Shown: one piece after another, positions 38,595 to 48,453 of the stretch | How the letters are laid out: the number at the start of each line of letters is the position of its first letter | How positions within the stretch are numbered: position 1 is the stretch's first letter | NCBI GenBank assembly: GCA_014872875.1 | Contig: WKFI01000019.1 | Span: 186,001 to 250,000, forward strand | Direction of reading: 5' to 3' | Source: Paracoccaceae bacterium | GTDB lineage: Bacteria; Pseudomonadota; Alphaproteobacteria; Rhodobacterales; Rhodobacteraceae | Length of the DNA: 64,000 bases | Notes under the pieces: generated by a model | Seen by the model: the letters and a program-made list of their open reading frames with translations, nothing else | Told to the model about the DNA's origin: nothing | Databases searched by the model: none | Translations under genes and position numbers: made by a program

Positions 38595-40115
38595 ATGTCA
38601 GTTTCATTCGCGCGCGGCATTGGCGCGGCATCCGTTCTTGCGATTTCTGCTGCTGCTGGCTGGGCCGATGTCACGGCGCAGGACGTCTGGTCCGACTGGA
38701 AAAGCTATCTGTCCGGGATGGGATACGAGATTACGGCAAACGAAAACGCATCCGGCGGTGTCCTTTCCGTGTCGGATGTGGTGATGAACATGCCGATGCC
38801 CGAGGAGAACGGTCAAGCCCAGATCACGATGGGGGAAATCACGTTCTCGGAAAACGGCGATGGCACCGTAGACGTGAAACTTCCCGCCGAAATGCCTGTC
38901 ACCTTCTCGGCTGATGTTGAAGATGGGGAAAAGGTCGATGTTGAACTGATCATTGGCCAGTCCAACCCCGGCATGACCGTGTCCGGTGATCCGGATGACA
39001 TGACATCGGTCTATGGCGCCGATTCTATGACCATGACATTGAAATCGCTGATGGTGGATGGTGAAGCCATTCCTGCCTCGGTCGCGAATTTCACGCTCAC
39101 GATGAATGATGTGGGCACCAATACCCGGTCAGTTCTAAGTGACAAACGTCAATATACCCAGGACATGACCGTGGAAACCGTGTCATACGCATTGGGCTTT
39201 GATGATCCGGAATCGGAAGATCAAGCAAGCATCTCCGGCAATCTGAGCAAGGTCGGCTTTAACGGAACAGCCGCCATTCCGCTGCAAGTGGACAGCACGG
39301 ATATGCGGAAAATGCTGGATGCGGGGTTCGAATTCGACGGCACATTCAACTATGGCGGTGGCAACAGTTCCATGAGCGGCACCGGTGAAGGCGAGACCTT
39401 TGGCTACGAAAGCCAGTCCGAGGGCGGGTCTCTGAAGGTTGCCATGAACGCGACACAGCTGGTCTATGATGTGCTGCAAACCGGTGCGACAGTGACCATC
39501 AGCAGCGGTGAAATCCCGTTCCCAGTGATGGTGAGCATGGCCGAAGCCGGTTTCAAACTGGCGATGCCGGTGGCCCAATCCGATGAAGATCAGGAATTTG
39601 CCTTTGGCATCCGTCTGGGTGACTTTTCGATGCCGGAAACGCTGTGGGGCATCTTTGATCCAGCCGCCATTCTGCCCCGAGATCCTGCGACCATTGCAAT
39701 CGACATGACCGGCAAGGCCAAGGTTCTGTTCGATATTCTGGACCCCGAAGCCGCGGTTGCCATGGGTGACCAACCTCCGGGATCGCTGGAGGCATTGACC
39801 ATCAACGAACTTCTGGTCTCGGCCGTTGGGGCAAAGCTCTCGGGCACCGGTGACTTTACCTTTGACAACTCTGATCTCAGCAGCTTTGACGGCATGCCCG
39901 CTCCGACCGGGACTGCCAATCTGCAGTTGAATGGCGCGAACGCTCTGATCGACAAGCTTATTCAGATGGGTATTGTCGGCGAAGAGGAGGCAATGGGCGC
40001 ACGCATGATGATGAGCATGTTTGCCGTCCCGGGAGAAGGCGACGACGCACTGAAATCGCAGATCGACTTCACCGAAGAGGGTCACATCCTGGCGAATGGT
40101 CAGCGTATCAAGTGA
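38595..40115 (+). CDS. DUF2125 domain exported protein
   Basis: A 506-residue protein with signal peptide (ASVLAISAAAGWA|DV) and a repetitive, acidic beta-rich body. Text such as QDVWSDWKSYLSGMGYEI, LPAEMPVTFSADVEDGEKVD and GEIPFPVMVSMAEAGFKLAM fits DUF2125, an alphaproteobacterial periplasmic or envelope family of unknown function. A strong terminator follows, so the gene is monocistronic. Confidence 0.85.
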   Translation: MSVSFARGIGAASVLAISAAAGWADVTAQDVWSDWKSYLSGMGYEITANENASGGVLSVSDVVMNMPMPEENGQAQITMGEITFSENGDGTVDVKLPAEMPVTFSADVEDGEKVDVELIIGQSNPGMTVSGDPDDMTSVYGADSMTMTLKSLMVDGEAIPASVANFTLTMNDVGTNTRSVLSDKRQYTQDMTVETVSYALGFDDPESEDQASISGNLSKVGFNGTAAIPLQVDSTDMRKMLDAGFEFDGTFNYGGGNSSMSGTGEGETFGYESQSEGGSLKVAMNATQLVYDVLQTGATVTISSGEIPFPVMVSMAEAGFKLAMPVAQSDEDQEFAFGIRLGDFSMPETLWGIFDPAAILPRDPATIAIDMTGKAKVLFDILDPEAAVAMGDQPPGSLEALTINELLVSAVGAKLSGTGDFTFDNSDLSSFDGMPAPTGTANLQLNGANALIDKLIQMGIVGEEEAMGARMMMSMFAVPGEGDDALKSQIDFTEEGHILANGQRIK

Positions 40116-40139
40116 TCCTGATCCAAAGGAATAGAACGG

Positions 40140-40165
40140 GGGCCGCGCCAGACGCGGCCCTTTTT
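40140..40165 (+). terminator. Rho-independent terminator after DUF2125 gene
   Basis: GGGCCGCG / CGCGGCCC stem (8 bp, 5-nt loop) followed by TTTTTCC. Confidence 0.88.
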
Positions 40166-40235
40166 CCATCCTAAACCCTTGCAGCCCTCGCTTGGGCTGG
40201 CTAGCTCTGTTGCATCCACCAAAAAGAAGGCCGAC

Positions 40236-41582
40236 ATGACCCAATCCCTGGAAGATCTCAGCCACGCGCTGTTGGATGCCGCCATGAAGGCTGGCGCCGA
40301 AGCGGCTGATACACTGGTCGTCGAAGGCAGCTCGATTTCGATCGAAGTGCATAACGGCGCATTGGAACACGCAGAACGCGCAGAGGGCACGGATCTGGGG
40401 CTGCGGGTTTTGATCGGCAAACGGCAGGCTATTGTCTCGGCCTCGGACCACCGGCCCGAAACGCTGCAAGCGATGGCGGAACGGGCCGTTGCGATGGCCA
40501 AGGAAGCCCCCGAAGATCCCTTTGTCGGCCTTGCCGATCCCAACCAACTTGCGACAGATTGGGACGTGGCTGCGCTGGAGCTGGAAGACCCCAAATCCGA
40601 GCCATTGCCAGATAACCTGAAAGCCGACGCGCTGGCTGCTGAGGCGGCGGCGCAAGCTGTTCAAGGCGTATCCCAAGTGCAATCGGCTGCTGCCGGATAT
40701 GGTGCGCACGGAGTACATTTGGCCGCCAGCAATGGTTTTTCCGCAGGGTATCGCCGCACCAGCCGTTCCCTGTCCTGCGTCGCCATTTCGGGCGAGGGCA
40801 CTGGAATGGAGCGCGATTATGATGGCGATTCCCGCGTGTTCCAATCCGATATGCGCGAGGCCGAGGAGATCGGCCGCACCGCTGGCGAACGCGCGGTTGC
40901 CAGCCTGAACGCCCGCAAGCCGCAAACCGGTGCTTATCCGGTGCTGTTCGACGAACGTATCTCTTCTTCGCTGATCGGGCACCTTCTGTCAGCCAGCAAC
41001 GGAATAGCCATAGCACGCGGATCCTCATGGCTACTGGATGCGTTGGGCGAACAGGTGCTGCCCGAGCACCTGTCAATCATCGAAGACCCGCACCGCGCCC
41101 GCGCATCGGGCTCGCGCCCTTTTGACGCCGAAGGCCTACCGACCCATCGCCGTGCAATCGTGGAAGATGGCATGTTAACCGGCTGGACCACGGATCTTTC
41201 CAGCGCCCGCAAGCTTGGGATGGAAAGCTCAGGGAATGCGGCGCGAGGGGCCGGGTCGCCGCCCTCGCCGTCGAACTGGAACATCGAACTGACGCAAGGC
41301 AACAAATCGCGCGCTGAACTGCTGCGCGATATGGGCACCGGACTGTTGGTGACGTCCATGATCGGATCCACGATCAACCCCAATACCGGCGACTATTCGC
41401 GGGGGGCTTCGGGATTCTGGGTCGAAAACGGCGAAGTCACCTATCCGGTAAACGAATGCACTATTGCGGGAAACCTGCGCGACATGTTGAAACGGATCAT
41501 CCCGGCCAATGATGCACGCACCTACTTGTCGCGCGTCGTACCCTCCCTGCTGGTCGAAGGAATGACCCTTGCCGGCAGCTGA
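40236..41582 (+). CDS. pmbA: TldD/PmbA family metalloprotease-like protein
   Basis: This 448-residue protein starts at ATG 40236 after AGAAGG. Family features include AEAADTLVVEGSSISIEVHN, GTDLGLRVLIGKRQA, GIAIARGSSWLLDALGEQVL, FDAEGLPTHRR and GSTINPNTGDYSRGASGFWV. With TldD it forms a cytoplasmic protease heterodimer; PmbA (TldE) is the non-catalytic partner, consistent with absence of an HExxxH motif. A tldD gene is not in the window. It overlaps the next gene by 14 bp. Confidence 0.9.
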   Translation: MTQSLEDLSHALLDAAMKAGAEAADTLVVEGSSISIEVHNGALEHAERAEGTDLGLRVLIGKRQAIVSASDHRPETLQAMAERAVAMAKEAPEDPFVGLADPNQLATDWDVAALELEDPKSEPLPDNLKADALAAEAAAQAVQGVSQVQSAAAGYGAHGVHLAASNGFSAGYRRTSRSLSCVAISGEGTGMERDYDGDSRVFQSDMREAEEIGRTAGERAVASLNARKPQTGAYPVLFDERISSSLIGHLLSASNGIAIARGSSWLLDALGEQVLPEHLSIIEDPHRARASGSRPFDAEGLPTHRRAIVEDGMLTGWTTDLSSARKLGMESSGNAARGAGSPPSPSNWNIELTQGNKSRAELLRDMGTGLLVTSMIGSTINPNTGDYSRGASGFWVENGEVTYPVNECTIAGNLRDMLKRIIPANDARTYLSRVVPSLLVEGMTLAGS

Positions 41583-42375
41583 TGACCTGTCCCTGCTGAT
41601 CGATGCCGCACGTGAGGCCGGTCGGATCGCCACCCGCTTTACCGGTGCCTCGGCCCAGCGTTGGGACAAGCCCGATGGCGCCGGTCCGGTGACCGAAGCA
41701 GATCTGGCCGTCAATGCCATGCTGGAAGCCGAGCTGCCCAAAGCGCGCCCTGGTTATGGCTGGCTCTCGGAGGAGACCGAAGACACCCAGGACCGCTTGC
41801 AGGCTGACCGCGTCTTCATCATCGATCCCATTGACGGCACCCGCAGCTTTGCCGACGGGTCGCGCACATGGGCGCATTCTCTGGCAATTGCCGAGCATGG
41901 TGTGGTCACGGCTGCGGTCGTATTTCTGCCGCAGCGTGACCTGCTCTATTCGGCCGCTGCCGGACAGGGGGCTTTCTTGAATGGTGAGAACCTTGCGATT
42001 TCACCGCAAGAACAGCTCGACAGTTCGGAAATCCTGGCCGCCCGCCCCAATCTGGATCCGAAACACTGGCAGGATGGCAAGGTACCAGAGTTTAAACGCG
42101 CCTACCGCCCGTCGCTCGCCTACCGTCTGGCCACCGTGGCACAGGGTCGGTTCGACGGAATGCTGACCCTTCGCCCAAGTTGGGAATGGGACATCGCCGC
42201 CGGAGACCTAATCCTGCGCGAGTCGGGCGGTAAATGTTCCGACCGGACCGGAGCACCTTTGCGGTTCAACAACCCATTTCCCAAGGTCGATGGCGTCATC
42301 GCCGCGAACACGTCATTGCATGCGCAGATCCTTAAGGCCCTGAACCCCGGCAGCCCGGGCATCTTGCCTCGCTGA
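41569..42375 (+). CDS. Inositol-monophosphatase family protein (CysQ-like)
   Basis: This 268-residue metal-dependent phosphatase has all family sites: WLSEETED, IDPIDGTRSFADGS and WEWDIAAGDLILRESGG. The family includes CysQ (PAP phosphatase) and inositol monophosphatase; the substrate is uncertain. No ATG fits: TTG 41569, with GAAGGA 7 bp upstream inside pmbA, is the best start, giving a 14-bp overlap and translational coupling with pmbA. Confidence 0.85.
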   Translation: MPAADDLSLLIDAAREAGRIATRFTGASAQRWDKPDGAGPVTEADLAVNAMLEAELPKARPGYGWLSEETEDTQDRLQADRVFIIDPIDGTRSFADGSRTWAHSLAIAEHGVVTAAVVFLPQRDLLYSAAAGQGAFLNGENLAISPQEQLDSSEILAARPNLDPKHWQDGKVPEFKRAYRPSLAYRLATVAQGRFDGMLTLRPSWEWDIAAGDLILRESGGKCSDRTGAPLRFNNPFPKVDGVIAANTSLHAQILKALNPGSPGILPR

Positions 42376-42491
42376 AGCAGATCACTTTCTGCAATCGTTG
42401 AGTGTCGGAATAGCGATACACCTTCCTTGCAAACTTCAGTATTCTATGGGGAAACCCGGCCCTCCGGTGTCAAAGGAAACAGGTTGATCAG

Positions 42492-43724
42492 GTGAGCGAA
42501 ACCATCGGAAAACGGGCGCGCAGCGCGTTGATGCGCCGCCGCGGGGCCGGGTCGGCAGACGATCTGAAACGCGATCGCGGCACTGAACTCCTGTGGGTTC
42601 ACGCGACCAGCCCGGAACGGCTGACGGCACTGGGAGATATTGGGACGCGGCTGAAGACGTCCCGCCCCGATTTGCAAGTCCTTGTGACTTGCGAAGACGA
42701 TTTGATGGACCTTCCCTTGCCGGAAGGCTGTGATATGCGCGGACAACTTTCAGCCGGGGACACGACCCATGCAGCGCGCAATTTTCTGGAGCATTTTCAG
42801 CCTGATCTGTGCCTTTGGACCGGGGGGCGCCTACGTCCCAATCTGATCCGTCTGACCCGGGAACGTGACGTAGACCTGCTGCTGACTGATGTAGAGCCGG
42901 ACGACATCCCATCGCGCCGCCTGCGCTGGTTTACCGATATGACCCAGAAAATGCTGGAATGTTTTGATCGGATTTTTACTGCTTCACCAGACGCTATCGA
43001 ACGTCTGAAACGAGCGGGTGTGTCACCGGACCGGATCACGCAGACCGCCGTCATGCGCAGTTCGATCACACCGCCCAGTTGCAATGATGACGAGCTTTCG
43101 CAGGTAACCACTGCCTTGGGTGGACGCCCCGTCTGGCTGGCGGCCAATCTGGAACCGTATGAGTTCGATGCTGTACTCTCTGCGCATCGCACCGCGCTCA
43201 AACGGCTGCATCGTCTACTCCTCGTTGTTGCGGTGGATTGTGAGCGGCATTTCGATGCGATCTGCTCGACTTTGCGGCGCAGTGGTTTGCGATTTGTGGA
43301 TTGGGGAGTATCCGATCGCGCCGATGAAAACACACAAGTCATCCTTGCCTGTAGCGAAGACGGTTTGGGAATGTGGTATCGCCTTGCGCCTTTGACCTTT
43401 TTGGGTGGCTCTCTGGAACGTGGGGGAACCGGGCAGTGTCCCATGCCTGCCCTGTCTCTGGGCTCTGCCATTCTGTTTGGCCCTGGCGTGCGTGATCACG
43501 TGGACCTGTACAGACGGCTTGCCAGCGAAGGCGCTGCGATCAAGATTTTGGGAGCTGCCGAGTTGTCCGATCATGTCACCCGTCTTGCCGCCCCCGACGA
43601 AGCAGCGGCCATGGCGTTGGCCGGATGGAAGATCGTCACCGAAGGCGCTGAGCTGACGGATCTGCTGGTTGACGAAGTTCAGGACCGCTTCGATCTGAGG
43701 GAGAAACGCCATGCGAGCGCCTGA
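42492..43724 (+). CDS. Divergent Kdo-transferase (WaaA/KdtA)-like glycosyltransferase
   Basis: This 410-residue protein from GTG 42492 has the two-Rossmann GT-B layout of Waa[14 protein letters not shown] near the N terminus, [33 protein letters not shown], and a late [20 protein letters not shown] followed by [11 protein letters not shown]. It lies just before lpxK, the expected lipid A context. However it lacks an N-terminal membrane anchor. The canonical SVGE base and the GGHN..EPA motif are altered, so true Kdo transfer is uncertain. It overlaps lpxK by 14 bp. Confidence 0.75.
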   Translation: MSETIGKRARSALMRRRGAGSADDLKRDRGTELLWVHATSPERLTALGDIGTRLKTSRPDLQVLVTCEDDLMDLPLPEGCDMRGQLSAGDTTHAARNFLEHFQPDLCLWTGGRLRPNLIRLTRERDVDLLLTDVEPDDIPSRRLRWFTDMTQKMLECFDRIFTASPDAIERLKRAGVSPDRITQTAVMRSSITPPSCNDDELSQVTTALGGRPVWLAANLEPYEFDAVLSAHRTALKRLHRLLLVVAVDCERHFDAICSTLRRSGLRFVDWGVSDRADENTQVILACSEDGLGMWYRLAPLTFLGGSLERGGTGQCPMPALSLGSAILFGPGVRDHVDLYRRLASEGAAIKILGAAELSDHVTRLAAPDEAAAMALAGWKIVTEGAELTDLLVDEVQDRFDLREKRHASA

Positions 43725-44718
43725 GTTCTGGGACAAGCCACCGTCCAACATAGACCCAAGAGCAGTGATCTTGTCGCCTTTAGGGCACCTTTATGCCGCT
43801 GCGACAGCGCGCCGGGTCGCCACGGCCCCGCAGTACAAAGCGCCTGTCCCAGTGATTTGCGTAGGCAATCTGAACGCAGGCGGCACCGGCAAGACTCCCA
43901 CCGTCATATGGTTGGCCGAAGCATTGCGTGACATGGGTCACGAACCGCATATCGTATCACGCGGTTATGGCGGCACCCTTGAAGGTCCGGTGCGGATCGA
44001 TCCCGCCCGACACAAGGCCCGCCATGTCGGGGACGAACCGCTGCTTCTGGCCGCCTTTGCCGAAGTCTGGGTGGCAAAGGACCGGGCAGCAGGTGCTCAG
44101 CAGGCGGCAGAGGCAGGAGCAACTGTCCTGATCCTGGATGACGGATTTCAGAACCCGTCGGTGGCCAAGGATTTCTCGATTGTCGTGGTCGATGCCCAGC
44201 GCGGTTTTGGCAACGGTCGATGTCTGCCGGCTGGCCCGCTGCGTGAACCGGTGGGGGTCGGGTTGAAGCGTGCAAACCTGGTCCTTTCCTTGGGCGACGA
44301 CGCGGCCCAAAGCCATTTCCGTGACGTCTGGGGGGACCAGTTGCAAGGGGTTCATCATGTCACTGGCCGGGTAGAACCGCTGCAGACGGGCATGCCCTGG
44401 AATGGTACTCGGGTTCTGGCCTTTGCTGGAATCGGATACCCGGACAAGTTCTTCCGCACCCTGCGTGCCTTGGGTGCGGATGTGCGCCGGACCGAAGCGC
44501 TGGACGATCACCAATCCTTGTCCCCCGCTCTGATGTCACGGCTTGAAACTGAGGCGAAGGCAATTGGTGCCCAGATGGTCACCACGGAAAAAGACGCTGT
44601 GCGTCTGCCTGACTCCTTCCGGTACAAGGTTGTGACCTTGCCGGTGCGCCTGCAGATCAAACAGGATGAAGAGCTGCGTCACCAGCTGCGCGATGTGGCC
44701 CCCGATACAAAATTCTGA
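43711..44718 (+). CDS. lpxK: Tetraacyldisaccharide 4'-kinase LpxK
   Basis: This 335-residue inner-membrane-associated kinase contains Walker [21 protein letters not shown] near residue 55, followed by [27 protein letters not shown] and [20 protein letters not shown]. It phosphorylates the 4' position of the lipid A precursor. Its ATG overlaps the preceding Kdo-transferase-like gene by 14 bp. Confidence 0.93.
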   Translation: MRAPEFWDKPPSNIDPRAVILSPLGHLYAAATARRVATAPQYKAPVPVICVGNLNAGGTGKTPTVIWLAEALRDMGHEPHIVSRGYGGTLEGPVRIDPARHKARHVGDEPLLLAAFAEVWVAKDRAAGAQQAAEAGATVLILDDGFQNPSVAKDFSIVVVDAQRGFGNGRCLPAGPLREPVGVGLKRANLVLSLGDDAAQSHFRDVWGDQLQGVHHVTGRVEPLQTGMPWNGTRVLAFAGIGYPDKFFRTLRALGADVRRTEALDDHQSLSPALMSRLETEAKAIGAQMVTTEKDAVRLPDSFRYKVVTLPVRLQIKQDEELRHQLRDVAPDTKF

Positions 44719-44746
44719 CCACGGCCCACGTTTCAATCGGTGACAC

Positions 44747-44775
44747 AAAAAAGGACCGGCGCAAGGGCCGGTCCT
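44747..44775 (-). terminator. Rho-independent terminator after the DsbA-family gene
   Basis: AGGACCGGC / GCCGGTCCT stem (9 bp, 6-nt loop) followed on the minus strand by TTTTTT, about 20 bp beyond the DsbA-family stop. Confidence 0.85.
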
Positions 44776-44795
44776 AGACGTTTCCTGGGTGAAAA

Positions 44796-45473
44796 TCAGC
44801 CTTCGAGTTCGGCTTCAATCAGCGCCTTGATCTCGGCGTAGGACGCATTTGCCACCGGTTTCCCATTCAGGATGAACGATGGAGTTGCCTCGATCCCATC
44901 TGCAGTTGCGTTCTCCTGATACCAGGCCACCAGAGTCTGTGCCTTGGTCGCATCCATCAGACAGGCTTCCAGCTGGTCGCTCTCAAGCCCGGCCAGGCGC
45001 CCGATCTTGCGCAGTTCGTCCACAATCTCCGACGCGCCGCCGGCACGAGCCCAGTTCTGTTGATCCTTGTAGATCAGATCGGTGATACCAAAGAACTTCT
45101 CGGGCCCGGCACAACGCGCGATCATCGACGCCCACAGGCCGTAACGGTCGAAATACACCTCGCGATACACGAACTTGATCTTTCCCGTGTCGATGAAGTC
45201 CGTCTTCAGTTGCTTGTACGGACCAGCATGGAAATTCGCACAATGCGGGCAGGTGAACGAAGCATATTCGATCAGTTCAACACTGGACTCCGGATTACCC
45301 TGAACCATCTCGACAATTGTCGAGGTGTCGATTTCAGTCGCTTCCTGCGCGCTGGCCGATCCGACCAGAGGGTTTTCCGGCAAACCTTTGCTCGAACCTT
45401 GAAAGCCCATCACGGCATAACCGCCAGCCACAAGTGCGACCAGCGCAAAGACACCAGACATAAGACGGGTCAT
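44796..45473 (-). CDS. DsbA-family thiol:disulfide oxidoreductase
   Basis: This 225-residue protein has an N-terminal signal or anchor (residues 7-23), a DsbA thioredoxin fold with active site TCPHCANFH (Cys75, Cys78), a helical insert, and the cis-Pro loop EATPSFILNGKPV. It forms or isomerises disulfides in the periplasm. It begins 2 bp after the dciA-like gene and so is co-transcribed with it. Confidence 0.9.
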   Translation of the reverse strand: MTRLMSGVFALVALVAGGYAVMGFQGSSKGLPENPLVGSASAQEATEIDTSTIVEMVQGNPESSVELIEYASFTCPHCANFHAGPYKQLKTDFIDTGKIKFVYREVYFDRYGLWASMIARCAGPEKFFGITDLIYKDQQNWARAGGASEIVDELRKIGRLAGLESDQLEACLMDATKAQTLVAWYQENATADGIEATPSFILNGKPVANASYAEIKALIEAELEG

Positions 45474-45475
45474 TC

Positions 45476-46006
45476 TTACCCCTTTCCTAAGGTTTTTCTG
45501 TGGTTTTGTTGTTTTGTCATTACGTTTTGGCCGAGCCTTTCCAAGGCCTCCCGCAACATGTCGTTTTCAACGTTTTGTGTTGTCGCTGCAGCTTCCTGCA
45601 CAATCTCAGGCGTCGGTTCGGGTCGCTGCTTTTTGGGCGCCGGAGCAAATTGCGCTTGCCCTTCAGCAAAGCCCGTAGGTGCAGTCTGCGTAACTCGGAC
45701 ACGGCTGATTGCGTTGTAGCCATAGACCGCGTTCACTTTTTCGCGCAACTGTTCCTTCTGCATCTCCAGCATCGGCGCTTGGGCCCCGGTGGTCAGCACC
45801 GTCAGCGTGGCTCCAAATCCGCCACGCCCGTAACCGATATTCACGGGACGTGCTATAGCGGCCATGTCTTCGCCCACGATTTCAGCCCAATGGGTCAACA
45901 ACCGACTGACAGCAAAGCCACGACTTTCACCGGCCCGGCGAATTTGGTCGCTGAGCAGGTTCGCCGTGCGTTTGAAACCGCGTGTTGTTGAGCGTCTGGG
46001 TGCCAT
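45476..46006 (-). CDS. DUF721 protein (DciA-like)
   Basis: This 176-residue protein has the DUF721 domain (RRAGESRGFAVSRLLTHWAE, IVGEDMAAIARPVNIGY, QLREKVNAVYGYNAISRV) and a Pro/Gln-rich disordered tail. DciA is the ancestral loader of the replicative helicase in bacteria lacking DnaC, and the alphaproteobacterial forms carry such tails. The gene lies divergent from mutY and 2 bp before the DsbA-family gene. The start is ATG 46006. Confidence 0.85.
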   Translation of the reverse strand: MAPRRSTTRGFKRTANLLSDQIRRAGESRGFAVSRLLTHWAEIVGEDMAAIARPVNIGYGRGGFGATLTVLTTGAQAPMLEMQKEQLREKVNAVYGYNAISRVRVTQTAPTGFAEGQAQFAPAPKKQRPEPTPEIVQEAAATTQNVENDMLREALERLGQNVMTKQQNHRKTLGKG

Positions 46007-46090
46007 TGGATTGGTTTTGCTCGACTTCGCGCCCTATTGTAAAGAGCAGTGTTGCGGGCACCAGCGAAACCGGACAGCCAGGGGTAAAGA

Positions 46091-47167
46091 ATGCGTGACC
46101 AAAGCGAGAATTCGGGAGAAACATCGGTCGCGATGAGCGCCGAGCTGCTGGACTGGTACGACACCCACGCTCGCAAAATGCCGTGGCGTGTTGCGCCATC
46201 CGACGGCAAGGCCGGAATTCGCCCCGATCCCTATCGCATCTGGATGTCCGAGGTCATGTTGCAGCAGACCACCGTGGCCGCTGTCAAAGAGTATTTCGAA
46301 CGCTTCACCCGGCGCTGGCCGACGGTCCATGATCTGGCAAATGCCGAAGATGCAGATGTCATGGGTGAATGGGCCGGGCTGGGTTATTACGCCCGGGCAC
46401 GCAACCTGCTGAAATGTGCCCGCGTTGTGTCCCGCGACCATGATGGGCAGTTTCCCGACAGCTACGACGCGCTTCTGAAACTGCCTGGCATTGGCCCCTA
46501 TACGGCTGCCGCGATTTCCGCGATTGCATTTGATCAGCCAGCCACAGTTTTGGACGGCAATGTCGAACGGGTCATGGCGCGACTTCATGACATTCACGAT
46601 ACGTTGCCTGGCGTCAAACCCGTGCTCAAAGCCTGCGCCGAAGAACTGACCCCCGACAAACGCCCGGGCGATTACGCGCAGGCGGTTATGGATCTGGGGG
46701 CTACAATTTGCACACCGAAATCCCCCGCTTGTGGCATCTGTCCCTGGCGCGATCCCTGCGCGGCGAGGGTGGCCGGGACCGCCGCCGAGCTTCCGAGGAA
46801 AGAACCGAAGAAGCCAAAACCCACGCGCCATGGCTGGGCTTATCTGGCGCGTCGCGCCGACGGGGCTTGGCTTTTGGAACGACGCCCGGACAAGGGGCTT
46901 TTGGGCGGAATGCTGGGCTGGCCCGGATCCGACTGGTGCGAGGCACCAACCCAATCACCACCCTTCGCTGGCGACTGGCAAGATCTTGGCGCCGAGGTAC
47001 GCCACACCTTTACCCATTTCCACCTGATCCTGAAGGTTCTGCATTGTGAATTGCCCGCTGATCACCAACCTGTTTCAGGCCATGTGGTGATCGAAAAACA
47101 TCAGTTCCGCCCATCGGACCTCCCCACTGTCATGCGCAAGGCGTTTGACCTCTGGCGCAGCAGCTGA
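46091..47167 (+). CDS. mutY: A/G-specific adenine glycosylase
   Basis: This 358-residue DNA repair enzyme has WMSEVMLQQTTVAAVKEYF, the helix-hairpin-helix LPGIGPYTAAAISAIA with catalytic Asp in LDGNVERVMAR, and a Fe-S cluster loop CTPKSPACGICPWRDPC. A NUDIX-like C domain (LLERRPDKGLLGGMLGWPGS) recognises 8-oxoG. It removes adenine opposite 8-oxoguanine. The start could be ATG 46091 or an internal ATG 42 bp downstream. Confidence 0.94.
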   Translation: MRDQSENSGETSVAMSAELLDWYDTHARKMPWRVAPSDGKAGIRPDPYRIWMSEVMLQQTTVAAVKEYFERFTRRWPTVHDLANAEDADVMGEWAGLGYYARARNLLKCARVVSRDHDGQFPDSYDALLKLPGIGPYTAAAISAIAFDQPATVLDGNVERVMARLHDIHDTLPGVKPVLKACAEELTPDKRPGDYAQAVMDLGATICTPKSPACGICPWRDPCAARVAGTAAELPRKEPKKPKPTRHGWAYLARRADGAWLLERRPDKGLLGGMLGWPGSDWCEAPTQSPPFAGDWQDLGAEVRHTFTHFHLILKVLHCELPADHQPVSGHVVIEKHQFRPSDLPTVMRKAFDLWRSS

Positions 47168-47220
47168 AACAGGCGTAACCTTCGCCCAAACGCGCGTTAT
47201 GTATGATTTGGAGAGACCTG

Positions 47221-48354
47221 ATGCTCACCGCTACCCAGATCTCGCGCTGGCAAAGCGCCTTGCCGTTCTGGCTGTCCTTCCTGTTGGTGCCGCTGGTCTG
47301 GATGGGGGCCGTCTTTGGCGGCTGGCTGATTCTGCTGGTCCCCTTTGCCACCTGGTACCTGTTTGCGGCGCTGGATGGCGTGTTCGGGCTGAACCTGGAA
47401 AACGCCGATCCTTTGATCCCGGAAGAAGAACTTGGCTGGTACAAGGCGCTGACCTCCTCTTGGGTACCGATCCAATTTCTTACGTTGTTTGGCCTAATCG
47501 CTTATGTCAGTGAAGCGCCCCATTTGTCGGGGATCGAGAAATTCGGTGTTTTCTTCGGTATGGGTGTCATCTCAGGGACCGTTGGCATCAATTATTCCCA
47601 CGAACTCATGCACCAGAAGAGCCGGTTGGAACGTTGGCTGGGAGATATCTTACTGGCAATGGTGCTTTATTCGCATTTTCGGTCGGAACACCTGCTGGTG
47701 CATCACCGCTATGTGGGCACTCCGCGCGACCCGGTCACTGCACGCTACAATGAAGGATTTCACAAGTTTTACCCCCGCGTGCTCAGGGAATGTCTGAAAT
47801 CGGCCTTTCAGGCTGAACGGGACAAGCTGGCCCGCAAAAGCCTGCCGTGGTCGCATCCGAGCAATCCGTTCCTCCGCTACTGGGCGCTTCAGGGTGGGAT
47901 GCTTTTGCTGGCGCTGATCCTTGGCGGCGCAGGGGGCGTGATCTTGTTTCTGGTTCAGGCCGGGATTGCGATCTGGCAGTTGGAGCTTGTGAACTACGTT
48001 GAACACTACGGGCTGACGCGAAAGCATCTGGGTGACGGGAAATACGAACATGTCAAGCCGCGCCATTCCTGGAACGCGGCGCACAAGGCGTCGAACTGGC
48101 TGCTGATCAACCTGCAGCGCCATTCCGACCATCACTACAAGCCTGACCGCCGGTTCCCACTTCTGCAAAACCATACCGAAGCGGATGCGCCACAACTGCC
48201 ATATGGCTATCCGATCATGACCGTGGCGGCGATGATCCCGCCGCTTTGGCGGCGGGTGATGAACCCGCGCGTTCGGCGCTGGCGGCAGATGTATTACCCT
48301 GAAATCACGGAATGGCACGCCTACAACAAGGCCCGCAATCCGATGCCTCGATAA
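47221..48354 (+). CDS. alkB: AlkB-like membrane fatty-acid/alkane hydroxylase
   Basis: This 377-residue membrane protein has about six hydrophobic segments and the histidine boxes of the integral-membrane di-iron hydroxylases: SHELMHQ (126-132), SEHLLVHHRYVGTP (155-168), NYVEHYGL, and LQRHSDHHYKP. The last box matches AlkB exactly, while box 2 lacks the Gly of the canonical EHxxGHH. It oxidises a terminal methyl group using a rubredoxin, none of which is encoded nearby. ATG 47221 follows GGAGAG. The alkane specificity is inferred. Confidence 0.83.
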   Translation: MLTATQISRWQSALPFWLSFLLVPLVWMGAVFGGWLILLVPFATWYLFAALDGVFGLNLENADPLIPEEELGWYKALTSSWVPIQFLTLFGLIAYVSEAPHLSGIEKFGVFFGMGVISGTVGINYSHELMHQKSRLERWLGDILLAMVLYSHFRSEHLLVHHRYVGTPRDPVTARYNEGFHKFYPRVLRECLKSAFQAERDKLARKSLPWSHPSNPFLRYWALQGGMLLLALILGGAGGVILFLVQAGIAIWQLELVNYVEHYGLTRKHLGDGKYEHVKPRHSWNAAHKASNWLLINLQRHSDHHYKPDRRFPLLQNHTEADAPQLPYGYPIMTVAAMIPPLWRRVMNPRVRRWRQMYYPEITEWHAYNKARNPMPR

Positions 48355-48453
48355 CCCCGGAACCTCCAGTCGCGTCAGCAACACATTGCTGTTGCCGTGA
48401 TCATCCCAGAACGTTGCACCTCAGATGCGGGGTTTAAGGGGCAGGTGCGCGCC

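Noticed and set aside
39183-40982. Long antisense open frame across DUF2125 and pmbA
   Set aside because: It spans the terminator and two plus-strand genes with clear signals; no ribosome site or domain supports it.
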